The notes: generated by a model from the sequence alone, not told the origin. A stretch of 64,000 bases of DNA from CAIZGX01 sp964385405 (GCA_964385405.1 CAYLOT010000006.1:45991-109990), one strand, 5' to 3'; positions 54,751 to 63,895 are shown, counted from the first letter of the stretch. Made by a program: numbers and translations.

Positions 54751-55387
54751 AGTTGCCATTGTAGACGACCACACTGTTCTTCGTGAAGGATTGCGAAAGC
54801 TTTTTGTTGAAGATCAGAAAAAGCGATTCGAGGTGATTGGTGACTTCGGAAATGGATCTGATTTTTTAGATTTCTTGAAAAAGCATTCGTGCGATGTGGT
54901 GGTCATGGATATTCACATGCCCATTCGCGGGGGTGAGTCTACGGTTGAATTGATTCATAAAAAATTTCCACAAGTTTCTGTCGTGATTTTAACCATGAAT
55001 ACGCGAAATTACATGATGGAATTTATGGTGAAGCTTGATGTCTATGCCTATTTGCCAAAAGAATCGGGATCAGAAGAAATTAAGAATGCCGTTTTGTCTG
55101 CGCGCGATAACAAAATGTTTTTCAATAGGCTACTCACGGCTGAAAAATATAAACTCATTAAAAACGGAAGAAAAGAACCCTCTGGGCTTACGCTTCGTGA
55201 GCAGTTTATTACAAGTCTTGTAGCATCGGGGTTAAATACAGCTCAAATCGCTGAAAAAACAAACCTTAGTCCAGCCACAGTAAGTAAGCACAGAGAGAAC
55301 ATTATGAAGAAAACGCAATGTTCTAACATTGCCGAGTTAGTCACCTTCGCATATCAGCATCAAATTCTTGAACTCACCCCTAGGTGA
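54734..55387 (+). CDS. LuxR/NarL-type response regulator
   Basis: 217 residues. Receiver domain with VAIVDDHTVLREGL, phosphoacceptor Asp in DVVVMDIHMPIRGG (about 59), and Lys in AYLPKESG. The C-terminal LuxR helix-turn-helix reads LTLREQFITSLVASGLNTAQ then IAEKTNLSPATVSKHREN. Paired with the upstream kinase. An intrinsic terminator overlaps its last codons. It may bind the TACGYATTTMYACGTA sites upstream of the operon. Confidence 0.92.
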   Translation: MSKPIEVAIVDDHTVLREGLRKLFVEDQKKRFEVIGDFGNGSDFLDFLKKHSCDVVVMDIHMPIRGGESTVELIHKKFPQVSVVILTMNTRNYMMEFMVKLDVYAYLPKESGSEEIKNAVLSARDNKMFFNRLLTAEKYKLIKNGRKEPSGLTLREQFITSLVASGLNTAQIAEKTNLSPATVSKHRENIMKKTQCSNIAELVTFAYQHQILELTPR

Positions 55388-55400
55388 GGTTCTTTATTTA
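55373..55400 (+). terminator. Terminator overlapping the response-regulator stop
   Basis: CTCACC/GGTGAG stem with CCTA loop, including the TGA stop codon, followed by GTTCTTTATTT. Confidence 0.75.
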
Positions 55401-55452
55401 AATTCAGATTTTTCTTTTTAGTACACTCGCTTTTTAAAGTGCTTCGGCGCTT

Positions 55453-55460
55453 TATCTTTG
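55453..55460 (+). promoter_or_regulatory. -7 element before the secreted protein pair
   Basis: TATCTTTG, an exact TAnnTTTG match, 75 nt before the ATG at 55536. No clear TTG 19 bp upstream. Confidence 0.4.
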
Positions 55461-55535
55461 AATACATCATTCGAAAAGTACGAGGAAGTGCGTATTGTCC
55501 AAGAAGTAACAACGGAGTTTCTTTGAAAGAAAAAA

Positions 55536-57101
55536 ATGAAAAAACAACTTCTCGCTTTTCTTTTAATTTGCAGTGCCCTTATTCAGGTCTCAGCTCAGGA
55601 CAATCCTTACGCTATAATTCGAAAACCACATAATTCAGATGGCTATCTGCTTATGTCAAACGAACTTTCTTTGAGTAACAATTATATAGTTCGAATATTT
55701 GAGAGCATAATAAATGCTGCCGGCAACGATACTCTCATATCAAAAGAAAAGTATACATTGCTTGGCAAAAGCTACTTGAAATTTCCGCAATCGTATTTAG
55801 ATAATTCGGGCGCACATAGTTATTACTATCAAATTAGTGGCTACAATAATGAAGGAACACTCATGTACTCCTCTGGTTTCATACCTTGCACAGGTGGTGA
55901 GACTTCTTGGTTGGAAACGGACAGGTATACTTGCAATGGATCTGACTATGCATATAGTATTGTACAAAGCTCGCCAAACAACGCCCCGAATTACAAATAT
56001 TCTTTGGAAGAAGCCCATCAATACATGTCCTCCGAAGACAACACTTCAGTGCCTCTATATGAATATATGTACCTTTCTGATCTCAATGATATTGTCAACA
56101 ACACGCCTAATTTAGCAAACTATGCGCAATATCATGGATTTGGTTATTCCCCTGGTTTTACCAATATCATTCCGACAAGTTCCATAATCGGTAACATTAG
56201 CTACATATTTGCATACGCTAACACACCTCTGCCCTTCCAAGTTTTTAATAGTCAAAATGAACCGTTATTTCAATCTAATCAGCCGATAGTAGGTATTCAG
56301 AAAGGAAGAGGTTACTGGTGCTGTGGGCCTCTTTTGGTTACGAGTGCAACAACTAATGATTGGTCGAATTTCTTAGCCACTTCTGTTGTCTCATTATTAG
56401 GATTATTCAATAACGCCTCTAATATTGATGTGGAAATTGATGGGGAAAGAGTGTACCCTGATTTGACGTGTGATGGCGATTTATCGTCGGGGAACATAGT
56501 AAGTGATCCTACTGGCGACCCTCAAAATCTTGATTGTATAGAACTGCTGGAAAGTACCGACTCATGGAGCAGTGACCTTCATGCTTACTTGAATTGTATT
56601 GGAATTGGTGATTTCAATATTCGATCCATAGCATTCTCAAATTGGTCAAACGGCTACGGCGTTACTGTCGGAGAATTCGACTTTAACAAAATGATAGATT
56701 CCGTTGGAAACTACTATCCGAATTTTATTTCATTAACTCCAGGACTATATATGATGACCATAAAGGACGGAGGTGTTATTAAAAATCTAAAATTCACTGA
56801 AGCTACAGATAGCCTTAACTTAACAATTCCTATAACAGCCTTAGTAGATATCAATTTATTCGCAAATCCGATTGTTAACGGCAATTACAAAATCTCATTT
56901 AATTCTGCTATCAACACCAAACTTAATTATGAAGTCTTCGATTTAAACTTGAATCGAATCAGTGTTGAAACAGTTTATCTCAACTCGCTCTCCGAAGGCA
57001 CAATGAATTTCACTCTACCCGCAGCGCATCAAAATAAAGATCTTATTCATACCTTCACATATAGTGATGGCAGCGCTTATCAAATTCATTCTGGTCACTG
57101 A
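55536..57101 (+). CDS. Secreted protein with probable type IX sorting domain
   Basis: 521 residues. Signal peptide MKKQLLAFLLICSALIQVSAQ. The N-terminal half has many aromatic and Asn residues, the middle has a Cys pair (YWCCGPLLV), and the C-terminal 85 residues (DINLFANPIVNGNYKISF ... YEVFDLNLNRISVE) match a type IX sorting domain in which the usual FPNP is FANP. I recognise no catalytic domain. It is 8 bp before another secreted protein and probably shares its transcript. Confidence 0.75.
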   Translation: MKKQLLAFLLICSALIQVSAQDNPYAIIRKPHNSDGYLLMSNELSLSNNYIVRIFESIINAAGNDTLISKEKYTLLGKSYLKFPQSYLDNSGAHSYYYQISGYNNEGTLMYSSGFIPCTGGETSWLETDRYTCNGSDYAYSIVQSSPNNAPNYKYSLEEAHQYMSSEDNTSVPLYEYMYLSDLNDIVNNTPNLANYAQYHGFGYSPGFTNIIPTSSIIGNISYIFAYANTPLPFQVFNSQNEPLFQSNQPIVGIQKGRGYWCCGPLLVTSATTNDWSNFLATSVVSLLGLFNNASNIDVEIDGERVYPDLTCDGDLSSGNIVSDPTGDPQNLDCIELLESTDSWSSDLHAYLNCIGIGDFNIRSIAFSNWSNGYGVTVGEFDFNKMIDSVGNYYPNFISLTPGLYMMTIKDGGVIKNLKFTEATDSLNLTIPITALVDINLFANPIVNGNYKISFNSAINTKLNYEVFDLNLNRISVETVYLNSLSEGTMNFTLPAAHQNKDLIHTFTYSDGSAYQIHSGH

Positions 57102-57109
57102 CAACTTTT

Positions 57110-58819
57110 ATGAAAAAAGTACATTTCACTTTCTGTTTCGTACTGGTAATAATTGTAAATACATATGCGCAACCGCATCATTTGGTATATTCTTCATTTC
57201 TAACCTGCGATTCATCATCTACGTTTGTTACTTCTAGTTGCATGGACAGTCAGGGAAATTTTTATGTAGCAGGCAAAGTCAGCACTGCTAATTTGCCTGT
57301 GAATGAATTTTCTTTTGATAATACATTAGACGGAGTAAATGATGGTTTTATAATGCAAATAAAATCTGATAATCAAATAGGTTGGTGCACTTATTTTGGA
57401 GGCGGGGCTTTCGATAGAGTAGATAGGATTTCATGTGAGAATGATACACTCTATGTCTCGCTAGCAACCGCTTCAGGAAACGATTTGTCTTCACCTTCGG
57501 CTCTTTATAGCGCTCCTCCGCTAGCCAACAATAATCCATTTATTCCAACGATGCTTCCATTTGTTTCAACATGGGATCTCAACGGTCAAATGCTCTACGG
57601 TAGTTTTCTTAGTAATTACTTCAACTGGCAAAATTATGTGCTCTATGACGGAGATCATTTAATTTTCAAAAACGGATTTTACATTCTTTCATCCCAATCC
57701 CAATTGGGAACAACCTACATAAACGGAACGTCAACAGAGGGTCAGAATGATGGGTATTATGCGGTAATTGATAAAACAGGAACTTTGGTTTACGATTCTT
57801 TTGTTGGAGGGAATAAAAATGATATGATTCTCAATATGACTGCAGACGATGATTATATCTACTGCACACTATCTTCCAATAGTGATACTGCGAGTTATCT
57901 CCCTGCCAATTTCACGCCTTCAGGAAGTTCTTATTTAGTGGCTCTTAAGGTTAATCGGAGCAACAGCAATATAGAATGGTCATATGTTCTAGAGGATCCT
58001 AGTTCTAGTTTTCTTTATCCTCACCAAATATTTCGAATGAACAATGGACATATTTATTTGCACCTTCACCTATCTGGAATTTCAAGCTATCCGATTTATG
58101 GCATAGGGGGAATACAAAGTGTAACGCCAACAGAGAATTATTTAATTGAACTGGATAGCAATGGCATTCCTCTTTGGTCGAGTTATTTGCCAACAAATAT
58201 TGCTGAAGCTAAAATGGTGGAATACCAAGGAAATTTACTCATGTGTTCATTTAGAAACGAATTGACCAGCTCACCCCAAACTCCCAATAATTGGGGATTC
58301 GCAACAGGGCCTTACCAAGGGTATGTTATGGAATTATCTGAAAGTCATGATTTGGTTTTTGCAAGTTATTTTGGAGGAAATGATGCGGGAGAATATTATA
58401 TCCCACAAGTTAGAGGAAACAAACTTTATGCATTTGTATCAACAGCAGCCAACGATGTTCCTATACTCAATGAATTCTCTTGCGGCCCTTCAATTCCTAG
58501 TGCTAACAGCAGTTACAATCAAAGCTTGTTTATGTATATTTTCGACGATGCAGTTAATATTGAAGAGGCCGCAGGAATGAAAAGCACAATGCAATTGTTT
58601 CCAAGTCCAACTTCCTCCTACCTCTCCATTCAACTTCCAACCAACGACATTTGGACCGTTTGTCTTTTCAACATGAACGGACAAGTGGTTTCAACTGAAA
58701 AAATAAACGGCAACAATCGCCTTGATCTGAACCTTCAAAATTTCACATCGGGTTTGTACACCGTTCAGGCTATGAATGAAAATGGGAAGGTTCATACGGA
58801 GGTGGTGGTGAAGGAGTAG
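57110..58819 (+). CDS. Secreted beta-propeller-like (SBBP-type) protein with type IX sorting domain
   Basis: 569 residues. Signal peptide ending NTYAQ. The body repeats units such as GNFYVAGKVSTANLPV, WCTYFGGGAFDRV, VFASYFGGNDAGEYY, the SBBP pattern of extracellular propellers. The end has MQLFPSPTSSYLSIQL and TSGLYTVQAMNENG, a type IX sorting domain. Surface or secreted protein of unknown ligand. Confidence 0.8.
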   Translation: MKKVHFTFCFVLVIIVNTYAQPHHLVYSSFLTCDSSSTFVTSSCMDSQGNFYVAGKVSTANLPVNEFSFDNTLDGVNDGFIMQIKSDNQIGWCTYFGGGAFDRVDRISCENDTLYVSLATASGNDLSSPSALYSAPPLANNNPFIPTMLPFVSTWDLNGQMLYGSFLSNYFNWQNYVLYDGDHLIFKNGFYILSSQSQLGTTYINGTSTEGQNDGYYAVIDKTGTLVYDSFVGGNKNDMILNMTADDDYIYCTLSSNSDTASYLPANFTPSGSSYLVALKVNRSNSNIEWSYVLEDPSSSFLYPHQIFRMNNGHIYLHLHLSGISSYPIYGIGGIQSVTPTENYLIELDSNGIPLWSSYLPTNIAEAKMVEYQGNLLMCSFRNELTSSPQTPNNWGFATGPYQGYVMELSESHDLVFASYFGGNDAGEYYIPQVRGNKLYAFVSTAANDVPILNEFSCGPSIPSANSSYNQSLFMYIFDDAVNIEEAAGMKSTMQLFPSPTSSYLSIQLPTNDIWTVCLFNMNGQVVSTEKINGNNRLDLNLQNFTSGLYTVQAMNENGKVHTEVVVKE

Positions 58820-59040
58820 GAACTGCGTTATTGGAAAATCGGAGATTTTATTCCTACTACATACATGGAACTTCGTTTTTATTGGGCTCTGTTTGCGGCT
58901 TAGGTATTCGCTTATGCGTTGTCCAAATAACCGAGGTTGGTTTGTGAGTGAACTGTTCTGTCTAACAAACACATTTTTTTAAGGACAGACCTCAATTAAA
59001 TTCTCGGTTGCCACTTGTGTGCTTTTCGATTTGTATGAGA
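58820..59040. other. Intergenic region between convergent genes
   Basis: 221 bp. A weak hairpin (AAAATC-GGA-GATTTT, about 58835) may end the upstream gene. Nothing else is seen. Gene content changes character beyond this point. Confidence 0.4.
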
Positions 59041-60036
59041 TTATTTTTTTAAGTCCTTTACCATTTCGAGAACACTATTTAAAGCTTCTAAAATCGGCCC
59101 CTTATCTCCATGATTTTTGCTCTCCAGGGTATCGCTTGGATTGTAAGAAACAGTTTGCACAACAATTGAAAGAATCTGTTCATTGAGTTTTTGTCCCAAT
59201 TCGGAATCTCTTAATTCTTCTATTTCTTGTTTCAGACCGTAATAAATTTTTGCTACGTCCTCTTTAAACGCATATTCTTGTTGGAGTCTTACGTTTTGAC
59301 TTCTTTGTCGACTAGCATAAATAGCTAGCCAAATTGCTCCACCTAAGAACGGTAAATTACCTAATGTGTATTTCCACATTTCAGAAAGGTCGTATTTTGA
59401 ACTTACAAATGCAATAATAGACAAAGTCATCATTGAAGCAATTGAAATAATAAATGTGAAAACCCATAGAATGTTTGAACGGTTGAAAGATTCTTTATGT
59501 TTATTAAAAGCTTCCGCCAAAGCTACCGTACTTGCACCCTTAAGCAATCCTTCAATCTTTTCAAAAAGTTGTTCTTGTCTTTCTTGATTTGATGCATATA
59601 ACGTGTTAAGATTTTTTACAGTTTCTTCAACTTTTTGTTTTACGCCAAGTGTCTGAGTGCCATCTTCATTTTTAACTCCTAACAAATTGTTATAAAAGCC
59701 AAGTATGTCGTTTTGAATTCCGATTATTTCACTCTTCCTTTTTTCAAAACTCTCCTTAAATTCTTTAATTGAATCGTTAAGCGTTTGTCCGTTTGCATCT
59801 TCTTCGAAGATAGCTGCGTGAATGGTTCGAATGCTTTCTTTTATACTTGCTAATTCCGTTTCAGTTGTTCTAAATTTCTCAATTAAGGATGGCTCACCTT
59901 CTTTGCCAGTTATTAAATTTGCTCTCAATTCTTCAATAGAATTCAACGCACTTTCAGCATCTTCCTTAAATTGATTGACAACTCTTTGCAAATATGCCTT
60001 GTGTCCTTTTTTAAGTTCTTTTTCTTCGTCTTCCAT
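59041..60036 (-). CDS. Coiled-coil membrane protein of unknown function
   Basis: 331 residues. Long heptad-rich N-terminal region (about 1-185, KEDAESALNSIEELRANL, FEKRKSEIIGIQNDILGFYN), two membrane helices (about 192-213 and 224-243), and a cytoplasmic C-terminal helical part (EDVAKIYYGLKQEIEELRD). I do not recognise a family. Such coiled-coil/two-helix proteins are frequent in bacterial accessory regions, and it is next to the AbiE-type pair and a trypsin-like protein, but no defence role can be shown. Confidence 0.65.
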   Translation of the reverse strand: MEDEEKELKKGHKAYLQRVVNQFKEDAESALNSIEELRANLITGKEGEPSLIEKFRTTETELASIKESIRTIHAAIFEEDANGQTLNDSIKEFKESFEKRKSEIIGIQNDILGFYNNLLGVKNEDGTQTLGVKQKVEETVKNLNTLYASNQERQEQLFEKIEGLLKGASTVALAEAFNKHKESFNRSNILWVFTFIISIASMMTLSIIAFVSSKYDLSEMWKYTLGNLPFLGGAIWLAIYASRQRSQNVRLQQEYAFKEDVAKIYYGLKQEIEELRDSELGQKLNEQILSIVVQTVSYNPSDTLESKNHGDKGPILEALNSVLEMVKDLKK

Positions 60037-60192
60037 TTTCGTGATGTTTTACTAATCCCATAACGTTTTCGTGCTTTGTATTGATGACCTTTTGAAGTTG
60101 TATACTGTTTACCCGCACCTTACTTTTTTAGATGCAAATGGTTCCATGCTTGGCTGTCGATCAGAATGACAAAAAAACCGTATTATGCCGAG

Positions 60193-60588
60193 TTATTTTT
60201 GTTCTTCGTCTGGTTTGTCAAATGATTTTTCTATTTCTGTCATTTCTGTTAGGACGTCATTAGTCGAATAAGTTATCATTTCTTTTTGCTTAACATCAAG
60301 AATTAAAAGTCCGGAACCAGCTATAAATGAAACGAAAAAAATCACCCAAGTTGCAGGCATAACCCAGTTGTCTAACTTTTCTGCTGTTTGAAAACCAATC
60401 AATGCAAAAATTGCAGAAGCGAAAATACCAAAGGAGATCGATGATAGAATTTGAAAAAGTCTTTTATTTGGTATTATTCCTTTTACAAGTCTTTTGAGTC
60501 TGGTCCAACCCGTTTCCTTAATTGGATAAACTCCTTCCTTTTTTGCTTTATAGACTACATATTCCTGGCTAAACTTAAAATCACTCAT
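60193..60588 (-). CDS. Small two-helix membrane protein
   Basis: 131 residues. Hydrophilic N-terminus (FSQEYVVYKAKKEGVYPIKE), two membrane helices (about 44-66 and 73-97) and an acidic C-terminal tail (EMTEIEKSFDKPDEEQK). Its start overlaps the stop of the zinc-ribbon gene by 8 bp, so they form a two-gene unit. Function unknown. Confidence 0.65.
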   Translation of the reverse strand: MSDFKFSQEYVVYKAKKEGVYPIKETGWTRLKRLVKGIIPNKRLFQILSSISFGIFASAIFALIGFQTAEKLDNWVMPATWVIFFVSFIAGSGLLILDVKQKEMITYSTNDVLTEMTEIEKSFDKPDEEQK

Positions 60589-60877
60589 TGCTGTCTCCTT
60601 CCTCTGGCGTCACCCCTTCTGGATTTTTCGGGTCTACAAGTTCCATCTGAATAGCATTCATCATTTTAGTATTTCCGCATGAGGTGCAGGAGATCGTTAT
60701 TAATGGCTTTATAGCACCACTGCCTAAAACTGTCCGACCACCATGAAATTCTCTTAACTCAAAGAGGGTGTCATCAATCATCCAATTCTGATGTTCACAA
60801 ACTTCACAAGTATTTTTTTTCCAAACTTGGTTAAGCTTCGCAATTAGTTTATCCTGCTGTTGTTTATTCAGTTTCAT
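60581..60877 (-). CDS. Small zinc-ribbon protein
   Basis: 98 residues. Two Cys pairs, CEVCEHQNW (about 19-27) and CTSCGNTKM (about 68-76), form a likely zinc ribbon; the C-terminus is acidic and Pro-rich (DPKNPEGVTPEEGD). It has no membrane helix. Coupled to the downstream two-helix protein. Confidence 0.7.
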   Translation of the reverse strand: MKLNKQQQDKLIAKLNQVWKKNTCEVCEHQNWMIDDTLFELREFHGGRTVLGSGAIKPLITISCTSCGNTKMMNAIQMELVDPKNPEGVTPEEGDSNE

Positions 60878-61077
60878 TTATTGTCTGTTTGTTGTGTTTT
60901 TATTTTGTTTAAATAGAGTATATCGTTTTGTAGCCGCAAGAAGTTTGCTTGATCGGAGCGCAGAACTGTCGGCCACCGCTGGACTTAATAGAACCACATA
61001 GGTTATTTCAACCTTTAAACCGCAACTTTGGGAAAGGTGCCACTCAGCCATTAGAGTTTTTTTACTTGCATCTCAGT
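60878..61077. other. Intergenic region, nothing recognised
   Basis: 200 bp, mixed composition, with no clear promoter, hairpin or open frame. Confidence 0.4.
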
Positions 61078-61767
61078 TCAACTTAAATACTTCAAATTAT
61101 TCAACTTAGCCATTATATATCCTATGTCAACAGCAAAGAGAGTTTGTTTTATTTGATTGTCCGCGGGTAGGCCCATTGACATAAGTCCAATAATTTCGTT
61201 TGACTCTTTGTCAATGAGCGGACCGCCAGACATACCCTGTGTTCCACCATAAGATGTTTCAAAAGCTTGAATATTCTGCATTTTCAGGTCTGCCGAGTTT
61301 ACGTTTAATGTCTTAATTGATTTAATATAACCAATACCATTTGCGCTGGTGTTGTTATAGTTACAACCCTTAATAATTAGTCCTTTTGAACCCCAACTTG
61401 CAATTACCTCTGGCATTTGACCACCACTGAATCCCTCGCTAAGGCAAGGTTGTCCTGCTTGACTTAAAGTAGTTGCAATTTTCCTAATGGAGATATTGAA
61501 TTTTCGATCAAATTTAATTGCCGTTGAATCAATTTCAGGAAATTCTATTAGATCTTGCCTGTTTAATTCAATCGCTATGTCAGGTTCTACAACCAACCAA
61601 TATTGGCAGTTTAAATAACCATCATTAGGTTTAAAATCGTTGGTGTTTAATACATGGTGCGCGGTCGCAGCTAAATTTTCTCTGATGAAAAAAAAGCTTC
61701 CGCAAATCCCACCTACTGGTGTTTCACCAATATAATTGTAAGAAAGTTTAAGTACAAGTCCTGTCAT
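61078..61767 (-). CDS. Trypsin-like serine protease (S1/S7-fold), no signal peptide
   Basis: 229 residues. Catalytic His in NLAATAHHVLN (about 36), probable Asp in VVEPDIAIEL, nucleophile Ser in GGTQGMSGGPLIDKES (about 180), all in the DegP/chymotrypsin order. There is no signal peptide, so it should be cytoplasmic, unlike Deg proteases, and no PDZ domain follows. Trypsin-like domains of this kind occur as stand-alone or effector parts of defence systems, but here no partner is proven. Confidence 0.8.
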   Translation of the reverse strand: MTGLVLKLSYNYIGETPVGGICGSFFFIRENLAATAHHVLNTNDFKPNDGYLNCQYWLVVEPDIAIELNRQDLIEFPEIDSTAIKFDRKFNISIRKIATTLSQAGQPCLSEGFSGGQMPEVIASWGSKGLIIKGCNYNNTSANGIGYIKSIKTLNVNSADLKMQNIQAFETSYGGTQGMSGGPLIDKESNEIIGLMSMGLPADNQIKQTLFAVDIGYIMAKLNNLKYLS

Positions 61768-62151
61768 AATATGTTATCGTTTCTAAGGGTCTGTCTTTAG
61801 GTTATAGCTTTTAGTCATGCCATACCTAGCATAACAAAGTCCAGCACAATGGCAATCAAAGCGAAAGTTCTTTACGTTTATTTCACTTGTTATAAATCCA
61901 ATACCCAAGATAATCCTTATTCAGAAATTTATGAGACCCTACACAAGCACCGGTGAGCGGTGAAATGCTTCAATTCAATTGTTCAAGGCGACTTGCAATT
62001 CAAGCGCAACAAGGGTTGCAGGTGTGGTGATTAGAAATTCATTCACTTGATTTTCCAACAGTAAATACGTATTTATACGTAGTAGATTATTGCGCGTTGC
62101 AATGAGAGTGGCTGAGCGAGTTGGCGGTAAGATTTCAAGTGACTTTTGTGG
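61768..62151. other. 384-bp intergenic region with one TACGTATTT..ACGTA site
   Basis: Holds the third copy of the 16-bp motif (62066-62081). A 35-codon open frame (from about 61851) has no family resemblance and no ribosome-binding site I would trust. Confidence 0.4.
62066..62081. promoter_or_regulatory. Candidate operator TACGTATTTATACGTA
   Basis: Third copy of the TACGYATTTMYACGTA motif, upstream of the trypsin-like gene and 70 bp after the AbiEii stop. Confidence 0.4.
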
Positions 62152-63189
62152 TTACCCCTTCGAAATCCATTCGTTAAATTCTCCTTCGAACTTTTCAGCA
62201 AACAACATCAATTCATCGAACGATGGAATGCTATTGTAAATCATTATTGCAGTTCTGCTATAATCAGAGCGCCAATCTATTTGTTCATCAGCCGGTGGTA
62301 ATGTTCGAACACCATTAGTTAAAATTGATCCGTAATTCATAGCATTGTATCTGAAAAATATTTGACGGTGTTCAACGACAATTTTCAGCAAATTAGGATT
62401 GGTCTTAATGTTCTCAAAAACACCTGCATGATAAAGCTTGAATAAATCATAATAGTGTCTGCTCTTCCGCTCACTTCCCTTGTTAAATCCTTCCAACGTT
62501 TCATGAATGAACAGTAGTTTTTCCAAAAACGTTCGTTCAGGTGCTAGGGTAGAAATAGTGAAGGACCCCTTCCCTAAAATATCTGGAAACACCTCGTAAA
62601 TAATCGGGGTGATTTCTCGCTCTTCATTAGGAACTTCATCTGCTCTAGGAACTAACTCAATTAATACAACCGGCAACAATGCGCCTAATTCGTTTTTCAA
62701 TGTTCCTGGATACCCAAATTCAATGTTGACTTCATTTCCCTTTTGAATGGGTTTAAGTGTGAAAGGCTCTGTAAGGTGTTCCGATATTTTCTTTTCGAGT
62801 TTAGGCAGTATAACCTCACGAATGAACGAAGCGCTTTTTTCTTCTAATTCTTCCAAACGTATTTTTCGCTGACGATTGGTTGGTGCATCTTCTGGACCAA
62901 AAGGTGGTTCCTGCCCGAATACTTTTCGGCTTATTGCTATATCAATGTCTTCCGAGAATCTTTCAATTAAACCCCATGCTTTAGACAATGAAGTTCCTCC
63001 CTTGAATGTTATACTTCCGTTTAATTCTGGAATCTCATTGAGTATCTGAAGAGTCCAACACACCCAAAAATCTTTTTCAATGACGGCAGCTGGCAAAGAA
63101 ATGTCTAACCTTTCCGATGCCTGTCTGCAATAGAGATTACGATCCTCTGAAGTTAATTCTAGAAATTTATTCATCGGATTACTCTTCAT
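62152..63189 (-). CDS. AbiEii-type nucleotidyltransferase toxin (type IV toxin-antitoxin)
   Basis: 345 residues. Nucleotidyltransferase signature ITFKGGTSLSKAWGLIERFS, then EDIDIAI (the metal-binding DxD), and the C-terminal helical part with LERTFLEKLLFIHE and HYYDLFKLYH, as in AbiEii/DUF1814 toxins. Studied members add nucleotides to RNA and stop growth or phage. It overlaps the upstream antitoxin gene by 11 bp. Confidence 0.9.
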   Translation of the reverse strand: MKSNPMNKFLELTSEDRNLYCRQASERLDISLPAAVIEKDFWVCWTLQILNEIPELNGSITFKGGTSLSKAWGLIERFSEDIDIAISRKVFGQEPPFGPEDAPTNRQRKIRLEELEEKSASFIREVILPKLEKKISEHLTEPFTLKPIQKGNEVNIEFGYPGTLKNELGALLPVVLIELVPRADEVPNEEREITPIIYEVFPDILGKGSFTISTLAPERTFLEKLLFIHETLEGFNKGSERKSRHYYDLFKLYHAGVFENIKTNPNLLKIVVEHRQIFFRYNAMNYGSILTNGVRTLPPADEQIDWRSDYSRTAIMIYNSIPSFDELMLFAEKFEGEFNEWISKG

Positions 63190-63784
63190 TGATTAGCTCT
63201 CTTAAAATCTTTGCAATCCATGCCGGCGCAAAGTGTGCTTGCTTCTTAATTTGCTTCAAATCCTTTTCTTCTAACTGCTTTTTAATATGCATCTTCATCT
63301 CTTCAGATACATTCTCTTTTCCAATTTGTCTGAGCGCATGTAGAATTAATCCGGCTTTAGTTCCAGCTCCAACCATATTCTTGGGAGTCGTTGGTTTCAG
63401 AAGTATTTCCTGCTTCCCAAATCGCACAACCTTCTTTGGCCCATTGGTATACAATTCAATGCGCATGGGTATTTGTGTAGACAGCCCCAACAGATTTGCA
63501 GCATAAGCACCTGTTGGTTGAACCTCGATCGCCTCAGCCGTCTTAATGGCTTCTATGACACTTTCAACACTGGGCATTACTTTTCCTAACTTCGGATGTA
63601 CAACAGGTAAATCATAAAGACCATGAGCCAATCTGCGAATAGCACCTTTTTGTACGAGCCTCGTCAACGCCGTACGTACACTTCGAGAATCATCGGTTAA
63701 CGAGGTAAAGAGCTTTGTACTAAATACAAAACCTTTTCCATGCGCTCTTATTCTTGAAATAAGCTGTTTTTCTGATATTTCCAC
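63179..63784 (-). CDS. AbiEi-like antitoxin/regulator (DUF6088 family)
   Basis: 201 residues with a GTG start giving MEISEKQLISRIRAHGKGFV. N-terminal winged helix (LTDDSRSVRTALTRLVQKGAI then RRLAHGLYDLPV), then a second domain (VQPTGAYAANLLGLSTQIPM, VVRFGKQEILLKPTTPKN) as in AbiEi-type antitoxins that repress their own operon and counter the AbiEii toxin. A longer frame runs to 63883, but it would pass through the promoter and its 9-bp inverted repeat, so the GTG is chosen. Confidence 0.88.
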   Translation of the reverse strand: MEISEKQLISRIRAHGKGFVFSTKLFTSLTDDSRSVRTALTRLVQKGAIRRLAHGLYDLPVVHPKLGKVMPSVESVIEAIKTAEAIEVQPTGAYAANLLGLSTQIPMRIELYTNGPKKVVRFGKQEILLKPTTPKNMVGAGTKAGLILHALRQIGKENVSEEMKMHIKKQLEEKDLKQIKKQAHFAPAWIAKILRELINEE

Positions 63785-63802
63785 GATTTTTAATTGAATT
63801 TC

Positions 63803-63834
63803 TCGTAACAAATATACTATATAAATTGTTACGA
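63803..63834 (-). promoter_or_regulatory. AbiE promoter/operator
   Basis: Perfect 9-bp inverted repeat TCGTAACAA/TTGTTACGA (63803-63811 and 63826-63834) around an A/T centre. On the minus strand a TATATTTG -7 box (63809-63816) overlaps the downstream arm. This is the layout expected for antitoxin autorepression. Confidence 0.75.
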
Positions 63835-63871
63835 AGTTAAGTCGGAAAATGACGTGCTTCAAAACAAAAAA

Positions 63872-63895
63872 CCCGTCAGACAATTGTTCGACGGG
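63872..63895. terminator. Bidirectional terminator hairpin
   Basis: CCCGTC/GACGGG stem (63872-63877 and 63890-63895) enclosing a second palindrome CAATTG, with A/T tracts on both sides (AAAAAA before, CTTTTGAATTT after). It insulates the AbiE promoter from a gene to the right. Confidence 0.7.

Noticed and set aside
61851..61960. 35-codon frame upstream of the trypsin-like gene
   Set aside because: Too short, no homology recognised, no supporting start signals.
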